64,000 nucleotides of DNA from Onthovicinus sp900555545 (GTDB taxonomy: Bacteria > Bacillota > Clostridia > Oscillospirales > Acutalibacteraceae). The position numbers were made by a program, and so were the translations under genes. Positions 42,082-50,217 of this stretch are shown in pieces (within the stretch, counting starts at the first letter, position 1; each line of letters begins with the position of its first letter). The notes below the pieces were generated by a model, which saw nothing but the letters and a program-made list of their open reading frames with translations, made no database searches and was not told the origin of the DNA. Where the stretch lies: assembly GCA_949296915.1 (NCBI GenBank), contig CASFPX010000001.1, positions 248,001 through 312,000 on the forward strand, in the 5' to 3' direction.

Positions 42082-42903
42082 ATGAAAATGAAAAGCGTAA
42101 AATCGGAAAAGTACCGGATGTGGTTTAATGACCTGGCCGGTACGCAGCAGATGCTGGAAGAACACTCCGCAGACGGCTGGCATCTGATCTCCTTTGAGAT
42201 GTCGGAGGGGAAATTTACCTTTAAAAAAGGGGAGCCACGCTGTTACGGCTATCTTTTTGTCGTCAATGGGGAAAGCTACAATTTTAAGGTGTTTACGGAG
42301 GAATTTGAAAAAATTTATGAGGGTGGCGGCCTCTCCCTTTACCGGTGTGAGGAGGATGTACCCGAGGCGTATGAGTCATTTAAAAAGCGCTTTTCCTCTC
42401 CCCAGCAGGAAAAAGCGTGGCTGGAGGACATGGCGCTCCAGGGGTATTTTCTGTATGCGGTGGAAAAACCCGATTATACCTTTACCATGGGCGAGGGGGA
42501 GAAAACCGAATACGTGATTGAACGCGCCAAAACGGCAAAGGGCGCGCAGGAGTATCTTGCCGGGCTTCCGGCTCGCGGCCTGACGTATGTGTGGGGCGAT
42601 GGGCGGTATCACTATCTGATCCGCACAGGGGAGGTTCTGCGGGATGGCAGTGGCGATTTTTCCCTCCCGGAGGCTGTGGAAAGCGGCGGGACAGGCCGCC
42701 CCCAGAAGCCGTTTGCAGGTCTGCTGGCGGTTGGAGCTGTCGGCCTGGCGGCGGCTTTGGGCAAAATGATCTACGATGTCCTGCGGTTCAGTACGGGGTT
42801 GGCTGAATATGCAGGCAAAACATGGGTGGATCTGCTGGCGGCCGTGATTTGTGTGGGGATTTTAGTATACGTTGCCGTAAAAAGGCGAAAGGGCGAAAAT
42901 TAA
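42082..42903 (+). CDS. DUF2812 membrane protein
   Basis: A 273-residue protein with two DUF2812-like units (about 5-90 and 105-190), each with a WLxDMAxxGW-type pattern (EEHSADGWHLISF, WLEDMALQGYFLY). Two C-terminal transmembrane helices follow (about 215-240 and 250-267). Such proteins often sit next to PadR-type regulators in Firmicutes, though here the nearest PadR gene is 1.9 kb away. GGCGGGGGA precedes the ATG; an in-frame extension to 41887 lies over hemW and is rejected. Function unknown. Confidence 0.82.
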   Translation: MKMKSVKSEKYRMWFNDLAGTQQMLEEHSADGWHLISFEMSEGKFTFKKGEPRCYGYLFVVNGESYNFKVFTEEFEKIYEGGGLSLYRCEEDVPEAYESFKKRFSSPQQEKAWLEDMALQGYFLYAVEKPDYTFTMGEGEKTEYVIERAKTAKGAQEYLAGLPARGLTYVWGDGRYHYLIRTGEVLRDGSGDFSLPEAVESGGTGRPQKPFAGLLAVGAVGLAAALGKMIYDVLRFSTGLAEYAGKTWVDLLAAVICVGILVYVAVKRRKGEN

Positions 42904-43000
42904 CAATATTTTTGTTGCATTTAAGGGTGTGGCACAGTATAATTTAAGAATCCCCTGTTGGCGGATATTAATCATTAAAAATTTATGTGAGGTGTAACGG

Positions 43001-44617
43001 ATGGGTGAGAACCGCACTCCTGACAATAAAGATTCCGGCGAGATTAAAGGCGGAGGGAATCCGTTCGTCGACTATGACTTCTATCTGAACGCAAACGGCG
43101 ATCGAAAACAAGGGAACGCCGGTGTGGGGAAGAAACCCGCCCGGAGTTCAGTGCCTGCTGCAAAACAGGTCGTAAACAATGGGAAAAGGAACAATGGTTC
43201 GCGCCGCCCGGCGCCTGCCCCGGACTCCGGCAAAAAGCCGTGGTATATCCGCGCCCGGGAGGGGATTGTCCGGTTTTATTCTACCCGACGGCCGCTCAAA
43301 GTGACGTTGACCGTTGTGATAGCCCTGCTGCTGATCGCAGTGACCGTGGTCCTCTCCTTTACCTATGGCATCCTGGGGAAGATCAATACCAATGGGGACG
43401 ACGATGAATCCCGCGACGCCGTGTTTGAAAACGAGTCCAATTTTGCCATGATGACCGACCCGACTTCCCAGAGTTTTCGGGCTATGCTCAAGGAGTGGGC
43501 GACCAACGGGGAGAAGATGCACAGTAAAAATGTGGTCAATATCCTGCTTGTGGGCATGGACGAATCCGGGATGCGGTCGGACTCCATGATCGTGGCCTCT
43601 GTCAACAAGAAGGCAAAGACCGTTACACTGGCCTCCATCTACCGGGACTGCCTGACTTATGCGGAGATCAACGGCCGCGACCGCTACTTAAAGCTAAACC
43701 AGGTAGCACAATATGCCTCCTTAAACCGCACAATTGAAACAATCGAGAATAATTTTAAAATTGAGATAGACGACTACGTAGCTGTGGATTTTACGTCTTT
43801 CCCAAAGGTGATTGACGCAGTGGGAGGGGTATCCATTGATATCACCGATGCGGAATATCGCTGGCTGCTCAATCACGAGGGGGTTAATGTAGGTGGCTCC
43901 GGGACACAGCATCTCAACGGCGATCAGGCGCTTGCTTACTGCCGCATCCGCTATTTGGACAGTGACGGCGACGTATCCCGTACCGAACGCCAGCGCAAGG
44001 TGCTTGCCTCTCTGCTCAATGCCAGCAAGGATGCTACCATGGGTCAGATCACCGATACACTTGATGTGCTGCTGCCCGCTGTGACCACCAGTATGTCCCG
44101 CACAGGGATCCTCTCCTTAGCAACACAGGCGCTTTCCGGCCAGTGGTATAACTACCAGGTCAAGTCGATTGACATTCCATCAGAGGAGGCGCGGTATGGA
44201 CAGAATGGCGTCAGTACGAGCGTCGAATCCGGCGCTTGGGTGTGGCTGGTCGACTATCCGCTTGCCGCACAGGAGATGCAGCTCGCCCTCTATGGCGACA
44301 CCAATGTAGAGCTCTCCGAGGGGCGCGTAACGGCCATCGACGTATATCTGGGCCGGTCGTCCGGTACCGGCGGCAGTTCCTCCGGCGGATCGTACAGTTC
44401 CGGCGATGATGGCAATGATGACCAGGACGAGCCGACGCGTGCCGCGGATTGGGGATATGAGCCGGAAACAGAGACCGAGCGGGAAACGCTGACAGAGCCG
44501 GTTTCTGAGACGGAAACCAGTACAGAGCGGGAGTCCCAGACGACGGATCCCCAGATGACGCAGCCCGAAGAAGGGGATGGGGATGACGGTTTGGTGACAG
44601 AAGAGGCGGGGGACTGA
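43001..44617 (+). CDS. LytR-CpsA-Psr (LCP) family cell-wall ligase
   Basis: A 538-residue protein that probably transfers glycopolymers from lipid carriers to peptidoglycan outside the membrane. It has a disordered basic cytoplasmic part (1-95), one transmembrane helix (about 98-122) and the LCP domain (about 175-375): NILLVGMDESGMRSDSMIVASV, RDCLTYAEINGRDRYLKLN, GGVSIDITDAEY, LNGDQALAYCRIR and the arginine pair in SRTERQRKVL. The tail (about 460-538) is low-complexity Gly/Ser then Glu/Thr, likely crossing the wall. GAGGTG is seven bases before the ATG. Strong terminator follows. Confidence 0.95.
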   Translation: MGENRTPDNKDSGEIKGGGNPFVDYDFYLNANGDRKQGNAGVGKKPARSSVPAAKQVVNNGKRNNGSRRPAPAPDSGKKPWYIRAREGIVRFYSTRRPLKVTLTVVIALLLIAVTVVLSFTYGILGKINTNGDDDESRDAVFENESNFAMMTDPTSQSFRAMLKEWATNGEKMHSKNVVNILLVGMDESGMRSDSMIVASVNKKAKTVTLASIYRDCLTYAEINGRDRYLKLNQVAQYASLNRTIETIENNFKIEIDDYVAVDFTSFPKVIDAVGGVSIDITDAEYRWLLNHEGVNVGGSGTQHLNGDQALAYCRIRYLDSDGDVSRTERQRKVLASLLNASKDATMGQITDTLDVLLPAVTTSMSRTGILSLATQALSGQWYNYQVKSIDIPSEEARYGQNGVSTSVESGAWVWLVDYPLAAQEMQLALYGDTNVELSEGRVTAIDVYLGRSSGTGGSSSGGSYSSGDDGNDDQDEPTRAADWGYEPETETERETLTEPVSETETSTERESQTTDPQMTQPEEGDGDDGLVTEEAGD

Positions 44618-44650
44618 TTGTATCCGATTTTGTAGCAAATCAGAATATAT

Positions 44651-44686
44651 GCAAAAGGCGCCCGGCAGTTGCCGGGCGCCTTTTGC
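44651..44686 (+). terminator. Terminator of the LCP gene
   Basis: A perfect 17-base stem (core AAGGCGCCCGGCA and complement) with a two-base centre and TTTT near the end. Confidence 0.85.
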
Positions 44687-44696
44687 AATGGACGGC

Positions 44697-44725
44697 TTGA
44701 CAGGAATATAAAACTCTGATATATT
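44697..44725 (+). promoter_or_regulatory. Promoter of the padR operon
   Basis: Perfect TTGACA, 17 bases, TATATT. Confidence 0.8.
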
Positions 44726-44749
44726 AGTGTTGCTAATTAGTAATACTAA
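44724..44749. promoter_or_regulatory. Tandem PadR operators (TTAG-N5-CTAA twice)
   Basis: Two directly adjacent 13-base dyads, TTAGTGTTGCTAA and TTAGTAATACTAA, start at the last bases of the -10 box and cover the transcription start. Position and symmetry fit autorepression by the PadR protein. Confidence 0.6.
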
Positions 44750-44768
44750 GTAGAGGCGATGCTATACG

Positions 44769-45167
44769 ATGGATGCCAAATATATGCAGCAATTCAAAAA
44801 AGGCTCACTGGAAATGGTGCTGCTCTGCCTGATCTGTGTTCGTGAGACTTACGGGTACGAGATTATTACCCGGTTGAATGAGGCGGGCGGCGGTGTTTTT
44901 GGCCGGACAAGGGAGGGTACTGTATACCCGGTGCTGTACCGGTTGGAAAAGAGTGGGCTGATTCGGAGCAGAATGGCCCCGGCACCTGCCAATGGCGGGA
45001 TGAAAAAGTATTATGCCATCACGGCACAGGGGCGGTTGCTCCTTGCGGAGATGACGCAATATTGGCGTGCGTACACCGCGTGTGTGGATACCTTTGTGAA
45101 TTTGGTGGCGATCAAGGAGGAGAGCGAAAATGACGCAAAAACAGTATGTGCGGCAGGCCGCCCGTAG
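44769..45167 (+). CDS. PadR-family transcriptional regulator
   Basis: A 132-residue winged-helix protein. Typical PadR sequence: FKKGSLEMVLLCLICVRETYGYEIITRL, REGTVYPVLYRLEKSGLIRSRM, then GGMKKYYAITAQGRLLLAEM and a short C-terminal helix. It is the first gene of a three-gene operon with a DUF1700-like membrane protein and a lipoprotein, and its last 38 bases overlap the second gene. It likely represses the operon through the dyads at the promoter. Confidence 0.94.
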   Translation: MDAKYMQQFKKGSLEMVLLCLICVRETYGYEIITRLNEAGGGVFGRTREGTVYPVLYRLEKSGLIRSRMAPAPANGGMKKYYAITAQGRLLLAEMTQYWRAYTACVDTFVNLVAIKEESENDAKTVCAAGRP

Positions 45168-45612
45168 GCTGTACCTGCCCCGTGGGATGAAACGGGCGGT
45201 GCTGGACGGACTGGTGGAATCATTTGAATCGGCGAGGGAAAATGGTGAGTCGGAGGAAAAAGTAATTGCGCGCCTTGGCTCCCCCAGAGCTTTTGCGAGG
45301 GAAGCTCTCCAAAGTGCGGAATTGACAGAATCCCAGCGGAGCTGTATCCGGAGGGAGCGGTCCCTGCGGATAGCGGCCATTGTTTGCGCGGCCTTCATAT
45401 TGATTATGGGCGGGGCGCTCACTGTGCGTGCGGTGGCTGAGGCGGTCTTCCGGCAAACAGTGATCGGCTATGCCAATGTCCCAACGCAAATCTTTGTCAC
45501 GGGGGAATTTGCGCCGCTGATGCCGTTCGTTTTTCTGGCGATTCTGGCGGTGGCTTGTCTGGTGCTGATTCTATGCTGGTTTCACGTGAAAAAACAGCTG
45601 GAGGATGAATAA
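45130..45612 (+). CDS. DUF1700/HAAS-type membrane protein
   Basis: A 160-residue protein. The N-terminal half is the helical HAAS-like domain found next to PadR genes (YVRQAARRLYLPRGMKRAVLDGLVESFESARENGESEEKVIARLGSPRAFARE). Two transmembrane helices follow (about 77-98 and 128-150). GGAGGAGAGC precedes the ATG, which is inside padR, so translation is coupled. Its role is unknown; in related operons it is thought to work with the PadR regulator. Confidence 0.82.
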   Translation: MTQKQYVRQAARRLYLPRGMKRAVLDGLVESFESARENGESEEKVIARLGSPRAFAREALQSAELTESQRSCIRRERSLRIAAIVCAAFILIMGGALTVRAVAEAVFRQTVIGYANVPTQIFVTGEFAPLMPFVFLAILAVACLVLILCWFHVKKQLEDE

Positions 45613-46151
45613 TGCTGGTTCAATCGGTTTTTCGGAAAAGGAAAAGGGGTCTATGCATCATCCGCAGGTTTGCGGTTCTCTCGTGCGTGCTGGCATTTTC
45701 GCTGCTTACCGCCTGTGGTGGGGGAAGTGGAAAACCTGCCCCGCCGGAGATCACTTCACTCACATGGACCATGACGAACGCCATCCAGGGCGATCCTGAA
45801 AATCAAAGTATCCCGCGGGATGTCTATATCGCACCGGGGCGGCTCACTGCGAATGAAGATGCCAAGATTGTCAATCTCACCTGTACAGGTGGAGAAAAGG
45901 ACGAGGTTGTATTTACAAATACGGATAGCGGGGAGCAATGGGTTGCCGGCTGCGGCGATCCGGAGCTGAGCCTCGGATCACGCGTGTATCCGCTCACCTT
46001 TGCAGATGGGCAGGCGGCAACTGCGATTTGCGCGGTGACCACGTATTATGACGCGGATCGAAATGAATCCTACGAGTATACGCTGATCGTCAGTTTTCCA
46101 CTGGAATCCGGCATTCCGGAATTCCATTTTGCCGCGCCGGTTGAGTGCTGA
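45612..46151 (+). CDS. Small lipoprotein of the padR operon
   Basis: A 179-residue protein with a basic start (FRKRKRG), a hydrophobic signal and lipobox LLTAC (Cys35), then GGGSGK and a single beta-rich domain of about 135 residues with no recognised family. Two cysteines outside the lipobox (LTCTGG and AGCGD) might form a disulfide. The start overlaps the previous stop as TAATG. Confidence 0.75.
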   Translation: MLVQSVFRKRKRGLCIIRRFAVLSCVLAFSLLTACGGGSGKPAPPEITSLTWTMTNAIQGDPENQSIPRDVYIAPGRLTANEDAKIVNLTCTGGEKDEVVFTNTDSGEQWVAGCGDPELSLGSRVYPLTFADGQAATAICAVTTYYDADRNESYEYTLIVSFPLESGIPEFHFAAPVEC

Positions 46152-46183
46152 ACCGGATGGTATATCAATGAATGGATAGATAG

Positions 46184-46224
46184 CAAAAGCGCCCGGGAAC
46201 CCACATCGGTCTCGGGCGCTTTTG
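46184..46224. terminator. Bidirectional terminator, padR operon / metI
   Basis: Stem CAAAAGCGCCCG/CGGGCGCTTTTG with extra GGA/TCT pairing inside and T or A runs on both sides, between convergent operons. Confidence 0.85.
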
Positions 46225-46230
46225 TCCATT

Positions 46231-46941
46231 TTATCCTTTTTGCTTGAGCCGCTTATCCATACGTGCGGCCAAGTGTGTCCCCAAACTCTGAAAGAGCTGG
46301 ACGAGAATGACCAGGAAGATCACGGCAACGACCATAATCAGGTACTTGTACCGGTAATAGCCGTAGTTGATGGCAATATTACCGAGTCCGCCGCCGCCAA
46401 TGATACCGCTCATGGCGGAATAGCTGAGAATCGTTGTGATAGCGATCGTGAAGTTGGAGATCAGGGAGGGCGCGCTCTCCGGGATCAGGACCTTGACCAC
46501 GATCTGCATCGGTGTGGCGCCCATACTCTGGGCGGCTTCGACCACGTTGGGGTCCACCTCGCGCAGGCTGCTCTCCACCAGCCGTGCCACAAAGGGGAAC
46601 GACGCAATCACCAAGGGAATAATGGAGGCGACTGTGCCAACGGAGGTGCCCACGATCAGCCGTGCCAGGGGGAACGCCATAATCATCAGGATCAAAAACG
46701 GAACGGAACGCAGCAGGTTGATAATCCATCCGAGCACGTGTGTCACGCCTGCCGGAACTTTGAGAACACCGCCCTTGCCGCCTGCAGCGAGCAGTACGCC
46801 CAGCGGCAGCCCGATCACGATCGCCAGCAGCGTGGAGATCACTGTGACATAGATCGTCTCCCAGATCGCGAGCGGGAACTCGTCCCGCATCACCTGGAGC
46901 AGCTGCTCAATGGATTCAGAAGAAAAAATTGGTTCGTTCAT
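46231..46941 (-). CDS. metI: Methionine ABC transporter permease
   Basis: The 236-residue membrane subunit of the MetNIQ importer. Five transmembrane helices; the EAA loop for contact with MetN is in VVEAAQSMGATPMQIVVKVLIPESAPSLI, and GIIGGGGLGNIAINYGYYRY is typical of MetI. GAGGAGG is nine bases before the ATG, one base after the metN stop. An in-frame upstream extension over metN is rejected. Last gene of metQ-metN-metI. Confidence 0.96.
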   Translation of the reverse strand: MNEPIFSSESIEQLLQVMRDEFPLAIWETIYVTVISTLLAIVIGLPLGVLLAAGGKGGVLKVPAGVTHVLGWIINLLRSVPFLILMIMAFPLARLIVGTSVGTVASIIPLVIASFPFVARLVESSLREVDPNVVEAAQSMGATPMQIVVKVLIPESAPSLISNFTIAITTILSYSAMSGIIGGGGLGNIAINYGYYRYKYLIMVVAVIFLVILVQLFQSLGTHLAARMDKRLKQKG

Positions 46942-46942
46942 C

Positions 46943-47944
46943 TTACAAAACCTCCTCTGCAAAGACGTCCTCAACGCTGCTGAGGTAGTCGACCACCCGT
47001 CCGACATCCTCCTTACCGCCCGGGATACCGAGCAGCATGTTGCCGTAAACCCGGTTCTCGATGCTGCGGGTGGAGGCGGAAAGGATGTTGGCGGCGATGT
47101 GCTGCTCCATGGCGAGCGCTGCGATCATCGGTGTTCCGGCTGCCTTGGCCCCATTGAACACTACGCGGATCCGATGCTCATCCGGATTTTGGATCTCCAT
47201 GTCCCATTCGCTGTTCGGGAATACCAGGCGGCGTGCGGCCGGAGATTTGGGGCTGGTGAAGATCTCACTCACTTCGCCCTCCTCAGCTACGGATCCGTGG
47301 TCCAGGATCGCCACCCGGTTACAAACCTCCTCTACCACGCTCATCTGATGTGTGATAATAATGACGGTGATGCCGGTGCGCTCGTTGATCTCCCGGATCA
47401 ATTCCAGGATATTGTGGGTTGTCTGGGGATCCAGCGCGCTGGTAGCCTCGTCGCACAGGAGCACCTGCGGATCTGTCGCCAGCGCCCGTGCGATCGCCAC
47501 GCGCTGTTGCTGGCCGCCGGAGAGCTGCGCCGGGTAGGCGTTAGCCTTATCCGGCAGGCCTACGATTTCAAGGAGCTGCATTGCGCGGCGTTTGGCGTCT
47601 TTCTTTTTGACACCCGCCAGTTCCAGCGGAAAACACACGTTCTTCAGGCAGGTGCGCTGCATCAGCAGGTTAAAGCCCTGGAAGATCATGGCCACGTCCC
47701 GCCGCATGGCGCGCAGTTCTTTTTTGGCCATGGAGACAATATCGCGGCCGCCGATCTGCACGGATCCCTGCGTGGGGATCTCAATGCCATTGATACAGCG
47801 TACCAGCGTACTCTTGCCTGCGCCGCTCATCCCGATAATACCGTAGATCTCCCCGTCTTGGATGGTGAGATTGACGTCCTTTAAGGCGTCCACGGCGCCG
47901 TCGGGCGTCTGGAAGGATTTGGACAGGTTTTTAATTTCGATCAT
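46943..47944 (-). CDS. metN: Methionine ABC transporter ATP-binding protein
   Basis: A 333-residue ATPase with Walker A GMSGAGKST, Q-loop MIFQGFNLL, signature LSGGQQQR, Walker B VLLCDEATSALD and H-loop IITHQMSVV. The C-terminal NIL domain (about 265-333) matches the methionine-sensing domain that inhibits transport when the cell is replete, so uptake is also controlled at the protein level. It sits between metQ and metI. Confidence 0.97.
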   Translation of the reverse strand: MIEIKNLSKSFQTPDGAVDALKDVNLTIQDGEIYGIIGMSGAGKSTLVRCINGIEIPTQGSVQIGGRDIVSMAKKELRAMRRDVAMIFQGFNLLMQRTCLKNVCFPLELAGVKKKDAKRRAMQLLEIVGLPDKANAYPAQLSGGQQQRVAIARALATDPQVLLCDEATSALDPQTTHNILELIREINERTGITVIIITHQMSVVEEVCNRVAILDHGSVAEEGEVSEIFTSPKSPAARRLVFPNSEWDMEIQNPDEHRIRVVFNGAKAAGTPMIAALAMEQHIAANILSASTRSIENRVYGNMLLGIPGGKEDVGRVVDYLSSVEDVFAEEVL

Positions 47945-47973
47945 AGGGCTTCCCCTCCTCCGGTTTGCGGGTG

Positions 47974-48828
47974 TCAGGCTGTTTTCAAGGCGTCCAGAGT
48001 GGTCTGCTTGCCGCCATACAGGCCGATGGGCTCTACATGGATCGCGCCCACGGAGACAAGGTGTGTGCCGTTTTGCGCGTTGAAATCGTCCAGATACGGC
48101 TTGTGCTGGAAGTAGTTGGCATCCACTTCGCCGGATTCTACAATATTGTTGGGGACAATGTAGTCATTATATTCCTGGATTTCCAGGGTGATGTTTCGCT
48201 GTGCGAGGATCTCCTTGGCCACCGCGAGAATCTCAGCATGCGGCGTGGGGGAGGCGGCGACGGTAATCGTCTGACCGGCGAGCGTGTCGTAATTCACGGA
48301 GTCGTCAAAGCCATTGGTGGGATTCTCCACGGTGCTGACCACGGCGCCGGCATATTTCTGATTGATAAAGTCTGCCACCTGCTGGCTCTTCAGTGCGGCG
48401 GCGAGAGCCTTGGTCTTATCGGTGTTCTCATTCCCCTCTTTCACAGTCAACACATTACCGTAGGCTGAGGAGGAGCCTTCGATAGCCAGAGAATCCGTCA
48501 GCGGATTGATGCCGGCGTTGATCGCATAGTTGGAGTTGATGACGGCGTAGTCCACATCCTGAAGAATGTTGGGGATCTGGGCGGCCTCGACCTCCTTAAA
48601 GGTGATATTGAGCGGATTGGCCGTGATATCACGGATGGTTGCGGTAATGCCGGCCGCGTCGTCGAGTTCGATGATCCCCTGATCCTCAAGCAGCAGCAGG
48701 GCGCGTGCCTCGTTGGTGGTGTCGTTAGGCACGGCGATTGTGATGGCGTCTTTAGAGCAGGCGGCCAGAGAGAGGACGGTGCCTGCGGCGACGGCTGTGG
48801 CGAGCAGAGTGGAAATTAATTTTTTCAT
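47974..48828 (-). CDS. metQ: Methionine-binding lipoprotein
   Basis: A 284-residue NlpA/MetQ-type binding protein with signal peptide and lipobox SLAAC (Cys24). Conserved stretches: ITIAVPNDTTNEARALLLLEDQG, VDYAVINSNYAINAGINP and QHKPYLDDFNAQNG. The ATG used has AAGGAG ten bases upstream; an ATG three codons earlier is too close to it. It is the first full gene of the importer and lies about 160 bases after the leader terminator. A TATAAT at 48857-48862 on this strand might be an internal promoter, but its -35 region is poor. Confidence 0.95.
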   Translation of the reverse strand: MKKLISTLLATAVAAGTVLSLAACSKDAITIAVPNDTTNEARALLLLEDQGIIELDDAAGITATIRDITANPLNITFKEVEAAQIPNILQDVDYAVINSNYAINAGINPLTDSLAIEGSSSAYGNVLTVKEGNENTDKTKALAAALKSQQVADFINQKYAGAVVSTVENPTNGFDDSVNYDTLAGQTITVAASPTPHAEILAVAKEILAQRNITLEIQEYNDYIVPNNIVESGEVDANYFQHKPYLDDFNAQNGTHLVSVGAIHVEPIGLYGGKQTTLDALKTA

Positions 48829-48896
48829 GTGAATCATGCTCCTTTTTATCATTTTTATTATAAGGGTTTTGTGTTAGTTGTCTGAGGGCGATTGCT

Positions 48897-48953
48897 TCAC
48901 ATTCGCTCATTGCGAATATTGGACTGAATTATGCGGGCGATCATACTTCTCAT
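48897..48953 (-). CDS. Second short leader ORF before metQ (18 aa)
   Basis: Encodes MRSMIARIIQSNIRNERM. AAAGGAG stands eight bases before the ATG, as good as any site in this operon. It lies between the attenuator terminator and metQ. Three of 18 residues are Met, including the last sense codon. An inverted repeat ATTCGC/GCGAAT covers its 3' end. Expression is unproven; the strong Shine-Dalgarno sequence is the main support. Confidence 0.4.
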   Translation of the reverse strand: MRSMIARIIQSNIRNERM

Positions 48954-48985
48954 GGCCGGCACTCCTTTCGGCTAAAGTGAAATAG

Positions 48986-49018
48986 AAAAAACGGGAGGCT
49001 CCCGATGGAAACCTCCCG
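48986..49018 (-). terminator. Attenuator terminator in the metQ leader
   Basis: Minus strand: CGGGAGG pairs with CCTCCCG across a 13-base loop, followed by six T. It lies between the Met-rich leader ORF and metQ, so the operon's long transcript must read through it. The loop segment CATCGGGAG (48999-49007) can pair with TTTCCGATG (49073-49081) inside the leader ORF over nine pairs (two G-U), which would compete with the terminator. Confidence 0.75.
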
Positions 49019-49031
49019 CAGAATCGTACCG

Positions 49032-49160
49032 TTATTTGCTACCGCATGACGGCAGCCGGTAGGGGGAAAGCACATCGGAAAAACAGGCATGACCAAACAT
49101 GCACATGGTGTACATGCACATCCCCATCATGTTTTTGGTTGCGGCACTAATCTGCTTCAT
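49032..49160 (-). CDS. Methionine-rich leader peptide of the metQNI operon (42 aa)
   Basis: A 42-codon ORF with AAGGAG about nine bases before its ATG. Its core MMGMCMYTMCM has Met codons at positions 11, 12, 14, 16, 19 and 21; Cys codons are at 15, 20, 26 and 39. The ORF starts about 36 bases after a sigma-A promoter and ends just before a terminator that precedes metQ. The 3' part of the ORF folds as GCTGCCG/CGGTAGC, enclosed by TACCG/CGGTA. This is the arrangement of a ribosome-mediated attenuator. An alternative is a small metal-binding peptide (Met/Cys-rich). Not previously known to me in this position. Confidence 0.65.
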   Translation of the reverse strand: MKQISAATKNMMGMCMYTMCMFGHACFSDVLSPYRLPSCGSK

Positions 49161-49202
49161 GACGCGCTCTCCTTCCCTCAAAGATTTTTAGAACTTGGTG
49201 CA

Positions 49203-49231
49203 ATTGTATCATTCATTTGGGGCCTTGTCAA
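49203..49231 (-). promoter_or_regulatory. Promoter of the met leader and metQNI
   Basis: Minus strand: perfect TTGACA, 17 bases, TACAAT. It starts 22 bases after the rsmA stop. Confidence 0.85.
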
Positions 49232-49253
49232 TAGGAATTTGAAAACTTTGCTG

Positions 49254-50099
49254 TTACAGGAGCCGGCTCAGGGCGGCAAATTGCTCTAAGGTCAGTTCCT
49301 CGGCGCGGGAGCGCTCCTGGGCACCACAGGATTTTAGGGCGGCGAGCACCGCTTCCTTGGGCAGGCCGAGTCCACCGCTCAGGCCGTTGACTACCGTTTT
49401 CCGCCGCTGGGAGAAGGCAGCCTTTACCACGCGGAAAAAACGCGCCTCGTCCGCCACCTGCACCGGAGGTGCGCGATGGGGAACCAGTTCAATCACCTCG
49501 CTGTCCACGCGCGGGCTTGGGACAAAGCTTGTGCGCGGCACGCTGAACACTTCCCGCGCCCCCGCGTAATAGCGCACGGCAATGGTAACCGCGCCAGCCG
49601 CGTGAGTCCCCGGCTCGGCGCACAGGCGCTCGCCGGCCTCCTTCTGCACCATAAAGACACCGCGTGTAATCGGGGCGCGGGCGGTGAGAATCCCCAGGAT
49701 GATGGGGGAGGTGATGTAGTACGGCAGGTTGGCGCATATGGCTACCCGCATACCGGGGAATTTTTCGGCAACAAGGGCGTTCAGATCGACCTCCAGAAAG
49801 TCCTGGTTGATGATTTCTACATTGTCAAAGTCACTTAACGTCTCCCGCAGGACGGCGGGCAGGCGGCAGTCCAGCTCGAATGCCACCACCTTTTTGGCCC
49901 GCAGGGCGAGTTGCTGCGTCAGCACACCGATCCCGGGCCCGATCTCCACCACGGCATCCGCGTCCCCACAGGCGAGCTCCGCCATCCGCGGGCAGACTTC
50001 CGGATCCGTGAGAAAATTCTGGCCCAGTTTTTTGGAAAAATCGAACCCATATTTTTTTAAGGTTTGCTCTATCACGTGAATATCGGAAAGATCCCTCAT
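49254..50099 (-). CDS. rsmA: 16S rRNA (adenine1518-N6/adenine1519-N6)-dimethyltransferase
   Basis: KsgA/RsmA dimethylates two adjacent adenosines at the 3' end of 16S rRNA during small-subunit assembly. The 281-residue protein has KKLGQNFLTD, SAM-binding VVEIGPGIGVLT, the catalytic NLPYYITSPI motif and FVPSPRVDSEVI. The C-terminal helical domain includes FSQRRKTVVNGL. TGGAGTG lies upstream of the ATG. Loss of this enzyme is known to give kasugamycin resistance in other bacteria. Assignment is secure. Confidence 0.97.
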   Translation of the reverse strand: MRDLSDIHVIEQTLKKYGFDFSKKLGQNFLTDPEVCPRMAELACGDADAVVEIGPGIGVLTQQLALRAKKVVAFELDCRLPAVLRETLSDFDNVEIINQDFLEVDLNALVAEKFPGMRVAICANLPYYITSPIILGILTARAPITRGVFMVQKEAGERLCAEPGTHAAGAVTIAVRYYAGAREVFSVPRTSFVPSPRVDSEVIELVPHRAPPVQVADEARFFRVVKAAFSQRRKTVVNGLSGGLGLPKEAVLAALKSCGAQERSRAEELTLEQFAALSRLL

Positions 50100-50160
50100 G
50101 CTCTCACTCCAGTTTTTTTACCAGTATACACGATTTTTCGCTGGGATTCAAATCGGGAAC

Positions 50161-50200
50161 GAAAAATAGAACCGGGCAGAGAAAAATCTCTCCGCCCGGT
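50161..50200 (-). terminator. Terminator of ldh
   Basis: Stem ACCGGGC/GCCCGGT with an inner GAGA/TCTC pair set, followed on the minus strand by TCTATTTTTC. Confidence 0.8.
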
Positions 50201-50217
50201 ATCGGCACAAATTTTGA

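Noticed and set aside
48829..49231. SAM riboswitch or T-box ahead of metQ
   Set aside because: The S-box core (GGxxGACTGGCC-type and multi-branch helices) is absent. The T-box sequence AGGGTGGTACCGCG is absent; the GGTACG before the terminator is only a partial chance match.
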